Part shown: in pieces, positions 30,524-44,400 of the stretch
Layout of the letters: every line of letters starts with the position of its first letter
Position numbering within the stretch: the stretch's first letter is position 1
Origin: Cristatella mucedo
Lineage: Eukaryota; Bryozoa; Phylactolaemata; Cristatellidae
Assembly (NCBI GenBank): GCA_009760855.2
Contig: WPIO01000002.1
Location: forward strand, 3,497,001 to 3,561,000
Length of the DNA: 64,000 nucleotides
Direction: 5' to 3'
The notes under the pieces: model-generated
Database searches by the model: none
What the model was told of the DNA's origin: nothing
What the model saw: the letters and a program-made list of their open reading frames with translations, nothing else
Made by a program: the position numbers and the translations under genes

Positions 30524-33500
30524 CTGTAAGCAAATGTTAATTGAACATGGTGAGATATTGCGAAACTCCAAAACAAAATGGAAGGGCAGTAACATTTCAA
30601 GGTTGGAAAGCACACATTCACATTTGTATGCTGGTACCATACAAAATAAGATATCAGCCTTATTTTACAACATATACTAGAATGACCAATTGTATATACG
30701 TGACTAGTTTCCCCCGGACACGATTGGGCTTACATGCATTTATAGTACACCTGTCCAACACAACAGAAAGAAAAGTTTCTCGGGCTGTGTAGCAACCATG
30801 CTTCATACATGCACCTATAGAAATCACATAGCTGCCGATGGTGTCATCCAGCTAGTGATGCAACTTTCACACACTCAGTTCCTAAGCCGATAGCTCCAAC
30901 GACAACTCGCTAGTCATGCCAAGGCATTTCAGTGTGGGCACAGCAGTCGCTGCAGATAGCCTACATTGCTCATAAGATTTTGTCACCAAGATCTATGATC
31001 TCAATCAAGGCATATGAAAATTCAAAACGTGGCAGCAGTCATAGCAGGACTGCTGGCCAGCCAAACGACTTCTGGCAGAGTGCAGCAGACAAACTTACAC
31101 TCGCCGATGAGCATTTACGAACCCCGGAAAAGGCTTATTTTTGAGGCCCCATGCAGCTAGGAGAGGCCAGAGGGTCCAGGAAGTGAGCATCACAACATCG
31201 CAACGTAAATTATTTTCATTCAAATCAAGTGGCTGACAACGAGCAGGACTGGAAGTGCGCCACACTAGCAGAAATACTACAGAGTCGGCCAATTTAATTG
31301 AGTAAACTGCCATTTTTAAATTTACACACAAGTTAAAAATAAGGCCGTATGCAACATCACCGTGGACATTTTTATGTGCGAGATAGTGTTATTAACAAGT
31401 GATTCTAAAATATGCAAAGTGATTTTATTCGTTACGCGAGGGACAGCAAAAGAAATAAGCTGGCAACGGTATCATATAGCTAGCCCGGTTAGACGACTGA
31501 CTTTGGTACACACATGCAGGCACACGTGCACATACCCACATATGCGCAGGGTTTTTTGTGACTACAAAGTGGGACATTTGCAATATGCGATGGATGCACA
31601 CAGTAACGCAAAGAAAGTGCCATCTGTGTGATGTGGTCACGACAAACTGACGAACAATGACGAACTACTGTATGGACCAAGCAATTCAGGACGGTTTTCG
31701 ACAAAACAGTCCTGAATATAAACAAACCGAGCAAGTAACTGCACGTGGACCCGAATCGATCGAAACAGTATCCTTGCTGCCATTTCTAGGGTTAGGTGCT
31801 TAGTAAATATATTCAGCATGCCTTCAAGCGATTCCACTTCCGGTACTTCGACAGGTCTATATATGGCGTCTATTGAATGCGATTGCTACATTGAGGCCTG
31901 CATTAATAAAAATCAGTGGTGACACATGTTTTGAATTATAGCTACAGATTGGCTACCGCTTTCCTTGAATCTGCTGCTTCAGTTCTTATTGGAAGATCGT
32001 TCGACACAACAGGATAAGCTACAACCATTTCAAGCAGAACTCCACAGCTAGGCTTGTCTGCTGAGAGTGTCGCAGCTGCCACATTTCACCAATTCTCTCA
32101 GACCTGCTCTGGCTCCCAATAAAGCGGCTCATAAAGTCTGGGTCCCGCCACTGAGGCATGCCCAGTCTCTTAAAGCTTTATTTACATAGTACCACCTTTA
32201 GCCGGACCAACTACTCAACTGAGGTATACTCCACACGTCCCAGCTAGGCTGGACTTGGCCGAGCCTAGCCTAGTTGAGCCAGCAACCACGTATAAATGGC
32301 TAAGTTGGACGTGCTTCTACTTTTTGACAGCAGTTGGAAGGTCAAGCTCAGTGGAGGTTACAGGGTCAGCCCAGAAGTGAACCAAAAATGGATGCTCTCC
32401 ATAAACTTGTATCGTACTGAGGGACACGTAAGGATATGTTGTAAGAACCTGCCAACGAAAGAACCTGCAGTAGCTACTAGTTCAGGTACTTCAAGAATGA
32501 CTGCTAAGCGATACAGCACGAGCCGACTCTGCAACTCTCTCACAAGGTAGGAAATGCCAAAGCACAACCCACTGCACTCAGGGGCTGCGAACAATCAATA
32601 TCAGTCATAATCTGGCTGATTCGGCTCGAGCCGTAGGCAGTTATGAATAGATATACGCTCCCGAATGAACACTAGCATTACTGCAGGGGTACAAGTGTGC
32701 AAGAGCAGCACGACTTGAGTCACCCACGGATACATAACCAGTATTGCTACTAAATACCGGACAGGTCTCGTCCAGAATCAGGATATTGCACGCTAGAATA
32801 TGCTGGACCGTCTGAACGATGCTAGTCGGACCGGCTTTTGAGAACAAGACTAGTCGAAAGTGTTGATCCAACCCAAAGTTGGACCGTGTACATTTAACTT
32901 AAAGCCTACCTACCTGAAATGCTCAACACAGGCTTGCCCTTGTAACAACAATTCCTCTGACTCAGTCAGAGATTTGCTACCAATTGCCCATCACGACATA
33001 ACCTGTTTTGAAGATATTTTAAGCAAAACACCTCACAGACTTTGCTCTATCCGTGTGACATTTCCTTTCCATGCAAGCACATGCTACAACAATGGATGTT
33101 TTTTTAATCACTCATCAGTTGATATGCTTCCTTTACAACCTAGGCGAAGGGTATAGCGAGAGAGACTTAGTTCTCTTAGCGCTATACACATGCTTATTGT
33201 TATTCTTATTTTGCAAGCCATAGCTTACCCTTCATTTTTGACAAACGTGCCTTAGCAGTGAACGAGAGACTCAATTATTCGGTGGCAAGGGAATGACAAT
33301 GCTTCCGACTACACGATAAAATGCTATAGGAGCTGTAGCACGTGGACAGATCGCCAGCATTCCTAGTAAGCATTCTCTAGGATCGTCACAACACCCTCTA
33401 GAATCACCAGCGCTAGCTTGTTAGGCAAAAAGGCTCCAAGCATGCTTTTGCGCAGTCAACGTAAGGTAGCTATTAGGCCAGAAAAGGTCCAGTGGTTGGC

Positions 33501-35408
33501 CAAAGGTTGCAGTACATCGACGTGAGCTGTTGTTTAACGAATCGTGACACGGGCTACATGCTTGGTGGCACCTACAGGCAATGATAAACCAATACACTGT
33601 CATATCGCATAGGACGTTTGCAGCAGCCCCTAACTCGTGGCCTTCAAACGAAGCACCAACGACACCACTTAGCGAAGGCTTTAAACGAATGAGACAGCAG
33701 TGAGCAAAAATCCGAAGCTGACAGGGGTTCGGGGTCAACACACCTGGAAGACGATAAGGAAGATCTTTTTCAGCTCGCTTTCTGATGCCTCCAGCTTCTC
33801 CTCCATTTCATCCACCGTCTCGTCACTGGGCACCTTGTCATCACTATCAATGCTGCTATGAGCCTGAAAGACATGCACGTGTTCCAGGTAAACCGGACTA
33901 ATAATAATAATAACATTGCACTTGATAAAGCGCCCTCAGAGAACTTAATCTCTCTCTAGGCGCTTTACATTTGCTGCAAAGTGATACGCAATAGAATAGT
34001 AAGTAAAATCATGCTTGAAAAACAAACAAATGACTAGCCACATATTGCATCGGAGGGATGTTAACGTATTATAATAGTGAGTACCAATAACATGCGAACA
34101 CTTGTGGGCCGCCATGTGCTGGCACAACAAGACAAGCAAATGTTCACGGATAGCACATGCGCAAAATGCAATGGGAAAACGAACCTTGCGCTCATAGGAT
34201 TCCTTTTGCTCACGCATCTGAGCAAGCTCTCGCTTTAGCTTTTGAACGTGCTTACTCATCTTCTTGATAGTGCCATGCAGAATGTCCCAGACGTAGAAGC
34301 TGAATGGACAGACAAGAAAGCACAAGGAGTCAAGGCGGTGGCTTCAAATGGGATACAGCTACAACACTAAAAATGCAATAGCCCTGCCATATACAGCTGA
34401 CCTCTCTTTGTCTACACCTCTGAATAACGAGTGAGGCACAGCAAGAGAAGAAGCCTATCGCAGTAAGTACACCCGATGCCGTCTTGGTGCTTGACCACAG
34501 CATCGTGTTGCCATAGCACACCAACTACTCTCGACAACCAACTGAACTGACACAGGGGTAACAATCTTGAACTCTCTCGACGCTTTTCCAACCAGTGGAT
34601 ACTTATGCTAAACGCAAACAATACCAGACAGACAATCGCGGTGAGGGAAACGAACTTGGCTGTGCCGTTCTCATGCCAGATTACGCAGATACCATTGCAG
34701 ATATCAAATACCCACACTAACAGTAACTTAGCACTCATGCAATGACAAGCATCAATTTTGAGTAGCATAGTCGTTTTTGCAGACCACGAGGGCATGGCCC
34801 CAAGAAATAGGCTAAACTCAGAATGGGCATCGGTTGTGGAAGTCTGCAAGTCTTACATACAGCAGACTCTATACGTTACGGGCCAATCAACAAGGACGAA
34901 TGTCTTGCAAGAACATTCATACCATGATTTCAATGAATGCAACCAGCTTCAATCTGTATGCACGTGCACAACCAAGCATATGAGCACCGAAAAGGCTGCA
35001 AAAAGCAAGAACTGATGCAAACAGAGGAGTGAAGTAAGAGCTCGACAACGACTGCAGGACAGCTGACCCACACAGTGGCACAAATTGACTGTGGCCACAC
35101 ATGGCCAAATAATGATCTTCACTCTGGAATGATGTGATAAATGAAGTAACTGACCACGTGAAGTCGGATTTCATCTCGTCCGAGAATATCCAATTTGCTA
35201 TGGCCGAGCAGTTTACGATTTGCGTTCGCAACATCTTATTCACCATGACGATCATCATCTTCAACAATTAGATAATGCACTGTCTCAAAAAGGCACCTAA
35301 CAGAGATGCATGTAAACTGTAACGGGAAGATAAGCACATAAGCACACACGTTAGCGTATGCATGCACATGAGCAAGTGAAAAAATGCAAAGTATACACAT
35401 AAACATAT

Positions 35409-35479
<71 letters not shown>

Positions 35480-38400
35480 CAAGCACAGGCACACACACTT
35501 GCACAAGCACAGGCACACACATATGTGATCGTGCATACAGGGATGCGGATTTGAGTTGGGCACGTTAAGGTAAGCCGTTCACCATCTCTGCGCCTAAAGC
35601 AAGTAAGTTGCTTGACTGGATAACTAGAAGCTTATGAAATGAGTGACCAGTGAGAAGAATTTGAAGTGAAAAAAGTGATGAAGTATTTTTGTGTCCTAAT
35701 TACTGTATGAATCGGACACCGAATCGGCTGGCATTTGTCGGACGCAGATTTTCTAATGCACGAACGAATAATCAGGGTATGAAAAAAGGAAGCATGCACG
35801 GCGTCTATGTTGCTAAAGCAAGAGGAAAAGCCACCCGATAGCTGTTATTACTGCTTCGAAAGTGGTACACCATACGGCCACACTACTTGGAATGCATTGA
35901 GCAGCACTTAGCGACGGAGCAAGAGCACAGCCATACATGAAAAGACCACCTCGAGAGTTAGGCTCTCATAGATGCTACTCTACCTGGTGGTGATGCCTCC
36001 ACAACTCATGCAAGGCTTTCAGAACACACATCTGACCTTCCTCCGATTCAGCGAGTGTTTTAAAGACTGAGTGAAATCTATAAGTAGAACGCAGCATGCA
36101 TGCAATATACTGTAGATTAGCCACTAAGTCGCTCGCCGAAGTGCAAACAAGCAGATCGACGATCGAGCAGTCAATGAAGACATGACAGCTTTGTTGATCC
36201 TGCTTCGAGACCAACATCATACGGTTGACATGCAACGGTCCGAAGAAAGGTGCATTAGCACCTTTCTGAAAAAAAGACAAAGCAATGCAGTCTAGGCAGG
36301 CATAAAGACGGCCAGATCATTCCAAATTCTAGTCAAGTCAGGGACGGACATCGAAAGGCAACAAGTAAACGGCCAAAAAAGTCCATGGCCTGGGGGGCAT
36401 TTCTTTTTATTTTCCAACTGCCGGGAGACTTCACGGCCTCAAGTTCCGAGATTCTGTTGCCAGGTGAGAGCAGATGTACATACAATAGCACAGCAAGACT
36501 AGTACCGAATCCGGCATGTTCGGACAAACTAGAAGCTACCAGTTCAAAGTGAGCTCAAATCCAGTTAAATTCTGGGATGACTCGGCTGCGAATGTTTGCC
36601 AGTCTACATGCAGCTCAACCGGTCTCAGACCCAGAGATTTCAGGACGCATGGCAAAGTAGGAAAACAGCCAAATCGGACTAGCAAGCCAAGCCCGAGCCA
36701 AATCTCCCAAAAACTACAGAAGCACATAACAAATGCACCCATCCTAAGTCCGTCAAAACTGTCTTAAATATACAACCACAGACTGCATACATATACGATC
36801 TTAAAAATAGGCCACACTCTTACACTAGGCTTACTTGGCCACTGCAGCAAAAGAATGACTAAACGACTTGGCACCCATGTTCAGAAGCGTCTGAGTGAAT
36901 ACGTCGATTGCCAGTGGATTATGTGAAGGAGAAGTGCCGTCGTCGTAGACCGGCTTTGGAAGCTCATCAAGCATGGCCTGGACTTCCTCGGAAGTCAATT
37001 TTTCTTTAATGGCGGCCACAATCTTGGCAGCAACGTCAGTACCAGGTAGATCTGAACGACAAAGCAGAATAGTAGAGGTGAGACATAAGCTAACAGCAAT
37101 GCCTTTTCTCTCGTGAACTGGAGGTCACAACAACGAAAAGCGACCAAAAGCCATTCTTTATACCCCTTTCTCCATTGTACTTGTACTGTGGGTCAGGTTT
37201 AACAGGCAGCAGAGACGCAAGGTCTGCCGGAAGCTCTTCTTTCAGCCTCTGGTGGTATGACAGCCTGGGTGCAAACGACAAGAAAAAAAAGGAAATCAGC
37301 GATCCAGCATGCAATCGGCACCAAGAGAAAGAAAGAATGAACGCTAAAGCTCAAGGCGTGCGGGTGCGGCAAGAGAAAAGCCGGGCAATGCAAAGAACCG
37401 GTAAGAAGTTTCGGTGGTGAGCGAGTCGCCACATTGGACAGCCAGTGCCAATTGCGCTGGTCGGAAGCGATTGCTATGTAGCAAGGCAGTAGAAGCTTCT
37501 ACGACAACAAAAGAAAAGACATCACTGAATGCCACGGAAATGTCAGATTTTCCTACATGAATTTACAGCACTCCCTTCGGTTGCAAACCTGGTGAACCAG
37601 GTATTCAAACCCGTACAGCTGAGCAGCAAGTGTCTTAACTACAAGACTAATCGCCATTATAAAAAACGGATACGCGCTTGAAGTTCACACCATTAACAAA
37701 ATTCCACATTGATACTTTCAATTTTGGCAGCATCACAAGTGTACTGATCCCCTAACCATGTTATTAATGTTGTTTGTTTATCAAGCATGATATTATTCAC
37801 CATTCAATTGCATTTCCCTTTGCAGCAAATGTAAAGCGCCTAGAAAGAGATTGAGTTCTCTGAGGACGCTTTATCACGTGCATTATTATTATATACACAT
37901 ATTCCTAATCGAGTAGTGCCAATCTGCACTTCCGCTTGGCCCTTTTGAACTTCCTAATTTTTTTAGTCTTCCAATACGAAGGCAAAATCTTAAGCGATCA
38001 AGCAGATAGCACATGCATAAGGGACAACGTAATCGTTCATGCATGCAGCACTTAGCAGTGAACAATGAACTATGTATGCTAACCCAACGTCGATAGAGAG
38101 CTGAATGGCATGTTAAAAATTATCCCCCTACTGACACTATATTACTCAACCCAACATACGTACCACTGGCACTTGAGAAGCAGCTCTCTAACGAATACAG
38201 GCTTTGGCGAAACGGGGTCCATGTTCGCGGCATCTTTCCATTCATCCCAAGACCACCGAAACTGGAAATTGCTGAGGTGGTGCGAGAGCCATCGGACGAA
38301 CCTGAAGTCAACATCTCATGTAAAGCATTTGAACATACATAGATAGCTCCAGCATCGGCTACTCAAGCAGACCTTCATCAATGCGCCATGTCTCGGCCAG

Positions 38401-41400
38401 ATCTAGTCCAAAGCAGCGAGTGCAAGTGCCAGTTGCAAAAACATGCTCAATGATGCACTGACCTCTCGACGCATGGCGTTGCCATCGTGTCCATTCTAAT
38501 GAATAGTAGTTCTGTGGCTTGCGCAAGCTGTGCATACACATTAAGGACTCGTTCGTACCAGCAAGGCCACAACTTAAGCAGCCCCATCAACTCAAGGGGG
38601 ATGCCGAGAACAAACTTATAACATTTGTCCGAAAATCGAATATTTCTTTGAGATACTGTTCAAAAGACAAGTGTTAAAAATGGGATAAGAAGTTCTGACG
38701 ACTTCAACACATTATGCAAATCACGTCTAGCTCGGATGTCAACCAGAAGCAACATATCTACAAATACCAAATTTACCGATCCCAGCATCATATGAGACTT
38801 GTATCTCAACGTGTCGAACCTTGATAGATCGAGGTACATACGTGAAGCCTGTTGAAGCGCATTCTTGTGACTTCTATACAGCTTCATTTTAAGTATCTTG
38901 TAAATTCCAAAACTAGGCTAATACTTCACATATCAGAGAACAAGTCGAAATGCAAGTTCAACTTTGCTTGATTGACACGATTCTAGAAAAAATTCATTCT
39001 GATTTCGGTTGGACACATTGTGTTGTATACGTCATCAAACTCCCCGGAGCTTTATTTTCTGTAATCATGCACGGTTTCAACGTGATAGCAATGCTAATAA
39101 GGATACCACAATAGGCATTGAACTTGGCTGTAGTTTGCACAGCTCAATGAACAATGCTGCGTAGAAGATCTCGGGTGCTGGAGGATTGGGCAATCTGAAT
39201 AGCTGACCGAAGCACACCTACAATGCAGGTACAGTTGTGCATGTCAAGAACAGTAGGCAGGACATAAGCATTGCGAGGAGGCTAGACACAAGTGGCTGTC
39301 TTACTTCAACTATCATGTAATTAAGAGGTATTCGCTCGTCCCGGAAGTTCAGCAGGTTTGCAGCACTACAATGGTCAGGATATCAAGACGTTTATGAATG
39401 AAAGACTAATAAATAAAGGGAACTCGTACATTGCAAAAAAATTCAAATTGGCCAGGGTGCTTTCATGCACTACGACACAACCTTTCAATGAGCAAGTCAA
39501 TTTGCCATTCATTTCTGACACATAGATAATATACAACTTATTTGTATAGCACCATAAGAGAACCCAATCTCTATTAAGTCGCTTCACATATGCCACGGGG
39601 GTCGAGCCCACCACCCTAGTCATCAAATACATTCACATTGACCTTGGTTGAGGTGGACACCTTGACCAATAGGGGAAAACCCGTGCATGCTTCACACTAT
39701 AAAGTACAACAAGAGCAATCACCTGAGGTGAATGCATAATTGAAGATGATAACAGCAGCCTGTGCAAATGTGCACAGCAAGACAAAAATGCCGATCTTCG
39801 ATGCAGGTAACCGATCAAATTTACCACCTCTGTACCGACATGCAACATACTACTTAAGCTCAATGCACAGAATGATGAGAAACCATAAGATTTAACAGCA
39901 GCATAACTTCTGGTATCGAACGAGCTCAACCAACAGCCTAGATAGAGCACCTGACTTGTTATCTTGGCAAGGGCAGCACCATGACAAAACACAGAAAATG
40001 CACTAATAATAACAAAGCCAAGCACCCATTCTATCAACAGAACATGCAAAACACTTCCGGGCACCGTAGTTCGCAATCTCAGTGGACCAACTCGCCGGTC
40101 CACAGCTTATGAGCTATAAAGTGGAGTGCTTTCGTCGTACCTATTTCAGACGGCGTTTTTGTTGTTAGTCGTTAACAGCTTGCAGTAAAAACACATATTC
40201 TGCTATTTTAATGATACAATATCGTTCAAAACTGCCTGGATATTTCATTTATGACAGTTATCCTTGAGCTGGCCATCGACAGTGAGTCCATTTTGGAGGT
40301 GAATAATCCATGTAAAAGTAAGCTCATACCTCAAGGAAATCACCGGTGGTAAATAGCTGCCAAGCAAACATTGTCCAATGCACCTCGGTAAATACTTCAG
40401 AGGATGAACGTGTTTGGAATACCCTAGCAACCAAATATTGCTCAATTACGACATCGGCTTGCTGGCAGAACTTTTATTAAGGACACTAACCAAGTCTACA
40501 AACTATTTTTAATCTTCAATAGCCACCATTTGCCCATTTTGTCCATTTATTATTGATTTTGCAGCTTCAGCAAAGCATGATTTTAATGCTAAGTCAAAGC
40601 AGCTCAAGGAGAATTACAGCAATCAGTAAGAAACCGAGAGACTCTTTCCCACTGACCGTGGCAGTAAAGAATCGCCATGCTTCTTCAAATAGCTTCATAA
40701 CAACAATTGTCTGATACATTATAGATTTGCAACATAATAGTAATACTAATACTAACAATAAGTCGTTTGTATAGCACCTTTATAGGCACTTCATATGAGC
40801 TGGAAAGGAAAGGTTTGAGCAAAGCATGACCAACAACGGATCGCAAGCCAAGGAACATACCATTGTTTTCTTTCCCAAACACTCTCTGTGATAGCTTGCT
40901 CCAACTGCTCCTCCAGAAGAAAACGTCCCATAGAATGACTGCCTGGCAAAATCTTTTTTTCCTGCAGTTGATAACACAAACAGAGTGACTAGAACACTAA
41001 AGCTCAGAAGAAGATTGACTCACCAGAGAGAAGCACTAAAATCTCAAGATGACAGACAGGCTTAAGCGATATTAAACAATATTGACCACGCGAACATGAG
41101 CAGCACCATCAGTATATGTCTACTGCACATAGGCTGTAAGTAGGCTTTAACTGCAAGCAGGGGTAGTCCTAGCTGCACTAAGTTGCTCACCAGAAAACAG
41201 TTCAATAACCATTTGCCTCACCCAAATGTCCTAATGCTTATAAAGTATATACATTTGGAAAAATATCTGTATCTATGATATGCAATTTACTAAACCCTAA
41301 CATACGGCGGACGAACAATCACAGCCAAGATGTTCGAAATGAAACTCATCAGAACGGCTAATTTACCTAAGCACCACTGCCTAAAAAGTAAATTCACCGA

Positions 41401-44400
41401 CACGTCTAAATACTCGGGTTGTTACGGTGGACAAACAACACAATCGCAGCAAACAGTAAAGTCGGCAGCAGGTATACACAATCACTTCCAGCTGTAGAGC
41501 GTGTGCTATGAGCATGCACACACGACATGCTCTTTGTACACTATTACGTGCCTAAACAAGCATTCATACATTTCTTTTAGGGGGGCTGAAGCATGATCTT
41601 GCTCCAGCCGATCAATCATGGAGTAGGCAGAAGGGGCATGCCATACTTCATAAGTGAGGAGGAGTAAACACCTGGTAGTCCCTCTTTTGCATGTGCATGT
41701 ATGGCTGCAGTTAGGCCCTCCTGAGTGAATGGGAATGAGGTAAGAGCATGCATAGTACCTACCATAAGAGAACTCACTTGTATAGTACCCTTATAGAGAA
41801 CTTAATGTCTTTCTAGGCACTTTACATTTGCTGTGAAGGAAACATGATCAAATAGTTAGTGGTAACATGCACAATGCCAACAAGCATAATATGGTTAGAG
41901 GTGACATACAGAGGGTCAGCATGCGAATATGGTTAGTGGCTGCATGCAGTGACAGCACATGCACACAGAGGACGAATGAGATGGACCCATTAAATGCTGT
42001 GATAGAGATGCATTGTGGTACTTCTTTTTAAACGTGGTCAAGTCATGGGATACTGTAATGCTAGTCGGAAGTGAGTTCCAGGCTTTGGGAGCATACGAAC
42101 TAAAGGACCGGTCTCCAAAGGATTTGAGGTTCGCACGAGGTGTAGGTAAACAATTCGACTCAGAACACCAGATGGTACGACACCTAGCCTGGTCAGAGAG
42201 TAGGTCTGATAGGTAGGCTGAAGCCAGATAATGAAAGGAACTACAAGTGAGTAACAGAACCTTGGATTCAATACACTGTTAGATTGGGAGCCAGAGCAGG
42301 TCGGCAGAAGTGGTGTGACGTGGCAACTGTGATGCTCACGACAGACAGCAGACCTTTGCACCAACTAAATGCCTGATTGCACAGGCCGGTGGACCGGCAA
42401 GCAGTGAGTTGCAGATGTCGAAATGAGATGACACACATGCATGGACCAATTTTGATGTAGTATCCCTGTCTAAGCAGGCCCGAATTTCAGTAATGCTGTA
42501 GCTATCAGTAGCTGAAAGTAGGCAGACGACCGTGGAGCTAATGTGGTTGTCTAGTGATACGTCACTTTGGAACAGGACACCCAGATTTCGTGCAAATGCT
42601 ACAGGAGATATGCTGGCAGACCAAATTTTGAGTGTTAAGCTCTCCAATTTCCGAGTCACACTTGGTTTGCCCATAACTAGTAAGTTGGTTTCATCATCAT
42701 CCAATTTGAGAATGTTTGCTGCCATCCATGTACAGACGGCAGTTGTACACGCAGCAAGGGAGTTGAGAGAATTCGATGAGCTGGAGAGCCGGGAGGGATC
42801 AAAGCATAGGTAAAGCTGAGTGTCCTCTGCATAGAAGTGAAAGCATAGTTGTGCTTGGCAATCACATCAGCAAGAGGGAAGGTATACATTGCAAAAAAAA
42901 GCGGACCAGAACACTGGCCCAAGGTACCCCTTACTTAATTGGTTCCTCAGATTATCTTTGTCCATTTACATCAATAATCTGCTCACACTAAGACGGGACT
43001 TTAGCCATGGCAGTACAGTGCCAATGATGCCCAGGCAAGATTTGAGGTGCACGAGAAGGACTTGGTCATCGTCTGCAACTGCAACTAGTGCAATCATAAA
43101 GGCATAGCTCCTACATCACCCCACTCCTGTCTGAGCTTCACTGGCTTCTTTACAAGCATAGATTGAATTCAAGATCCCATCACTGGCCGACAGGTAGCTT
43201 TACTCGCTAATGCTTTACTTGCTAATACCAGCCTACATATCCAACCCCCTTGCTTCTCCACCATCTGTGTGCTCTCGCACCATCTGGTCATTTTGCCGTC
43301 CCTGGTGTTAATAAAATCTTTTGGACCCGGTACAGCCTTCAGCCAGTATGCAAACAAAGTCTCCAACTTACTTCTGGTACGGTCACTACCATCAATGACC
43401 TCTCACTCACCACGGCTCAGCTCACAACACATCTGTTCCAGTCAAGCTTCCCTTCACCCCAGTGAATTTGCCTTTTTTGCTCCGGTGTACTTTTCGGTCT
43501 TACAAGTAAATGATTCAGTGCATGTCACTGGCCGTAGGTTTTACTAACTGGTGGTCATTAGTGTCTTCATGTTTGTTTTACCATGCTGGCCTAAGCAGTA
43601 TGCTTGATTTTGCATGGTTGATACCATACATGATGCTAAGCCTCAGGTACTAATTATCTTGCAGCAACTTGTACAACACATGGATGGTGATTAATTTCTC
43701 TTATTATTCTATAAATCAAGATTTCACAAGTAGCCTATATTAAACAATCAACTGTAAATACTTCAAGGTTGAGTTTTAACAGCACCACCATGCATAAGAG
43801 TAAATGTAGCGGAATCATTGGAAAGATTTGATTACACAATCTCCCTGGTTTTGATTAGGCTTAAATAAAAACGAAAAGAAGGCCCCGTGTGCAAGCCTCG
43901 CCACAAGAAAGCAAATGGAGCACCATACACTGCACAGTCAATGCATGCAGGCACAACAGAGTGGCAGCAGATGGTGCAGAAGTTCAACTGAGGAAAAACT
44001 TTACCAATAAAGGCAAGAGCACACTATATTTCATCTGAAAGAAAGTTCTAGTGAAAGCGCACGCAGAAAAACGAATCGGCAGTTATGGTGACATACTGAT
44101 GAATACTTACGTCAGGAACGTCAGTGTAGTCGAACATCCGGTAGACAACCGTAGGAAAGGGGTAGACACTGTCCTCAGAATGTGCTGGCGGCTTAAGCGC
44201 AGGCAGTGTATGCTGCAGAGCTTCACAAAGAACTCTCTCAAAAGAGAGATAGGGTCGCTGGAGAACACGCTCTGTCCAGCCACCTTTTTGCATATGCAGA
44301 AGCTGAGCCCATAGGGAGTCGATGTACTAACAAGGACAAATAAGTGTCATATAGGATGCTTCTTACATGAAGCACGGCCTTGCAAGATATAACATCCAAA

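Larger units (their letters stand above)
30524..33743. other. Last long NCBP1 intron
   Basis: It contains a short LINE-1 fragment at 32.0 kb and a diverged tail at 33.15 kb. The remainder shows no coding or repeat signature I recognise. Confidence 0.5.

Noticed and set aside
35236-35563. Cys-Val repeat open frames on the minus strand
   Set aside because: Translation of the CA microsatellite; only 35155-35258 is a real NCBP1 exon.
42000-42960. Plus-strand open frames at 42013-42216 and 42532-42813 as genes
   Set aside because: They are antisense to a minus-strand LINE-1 copy whose RT and thumb motifs are readable.
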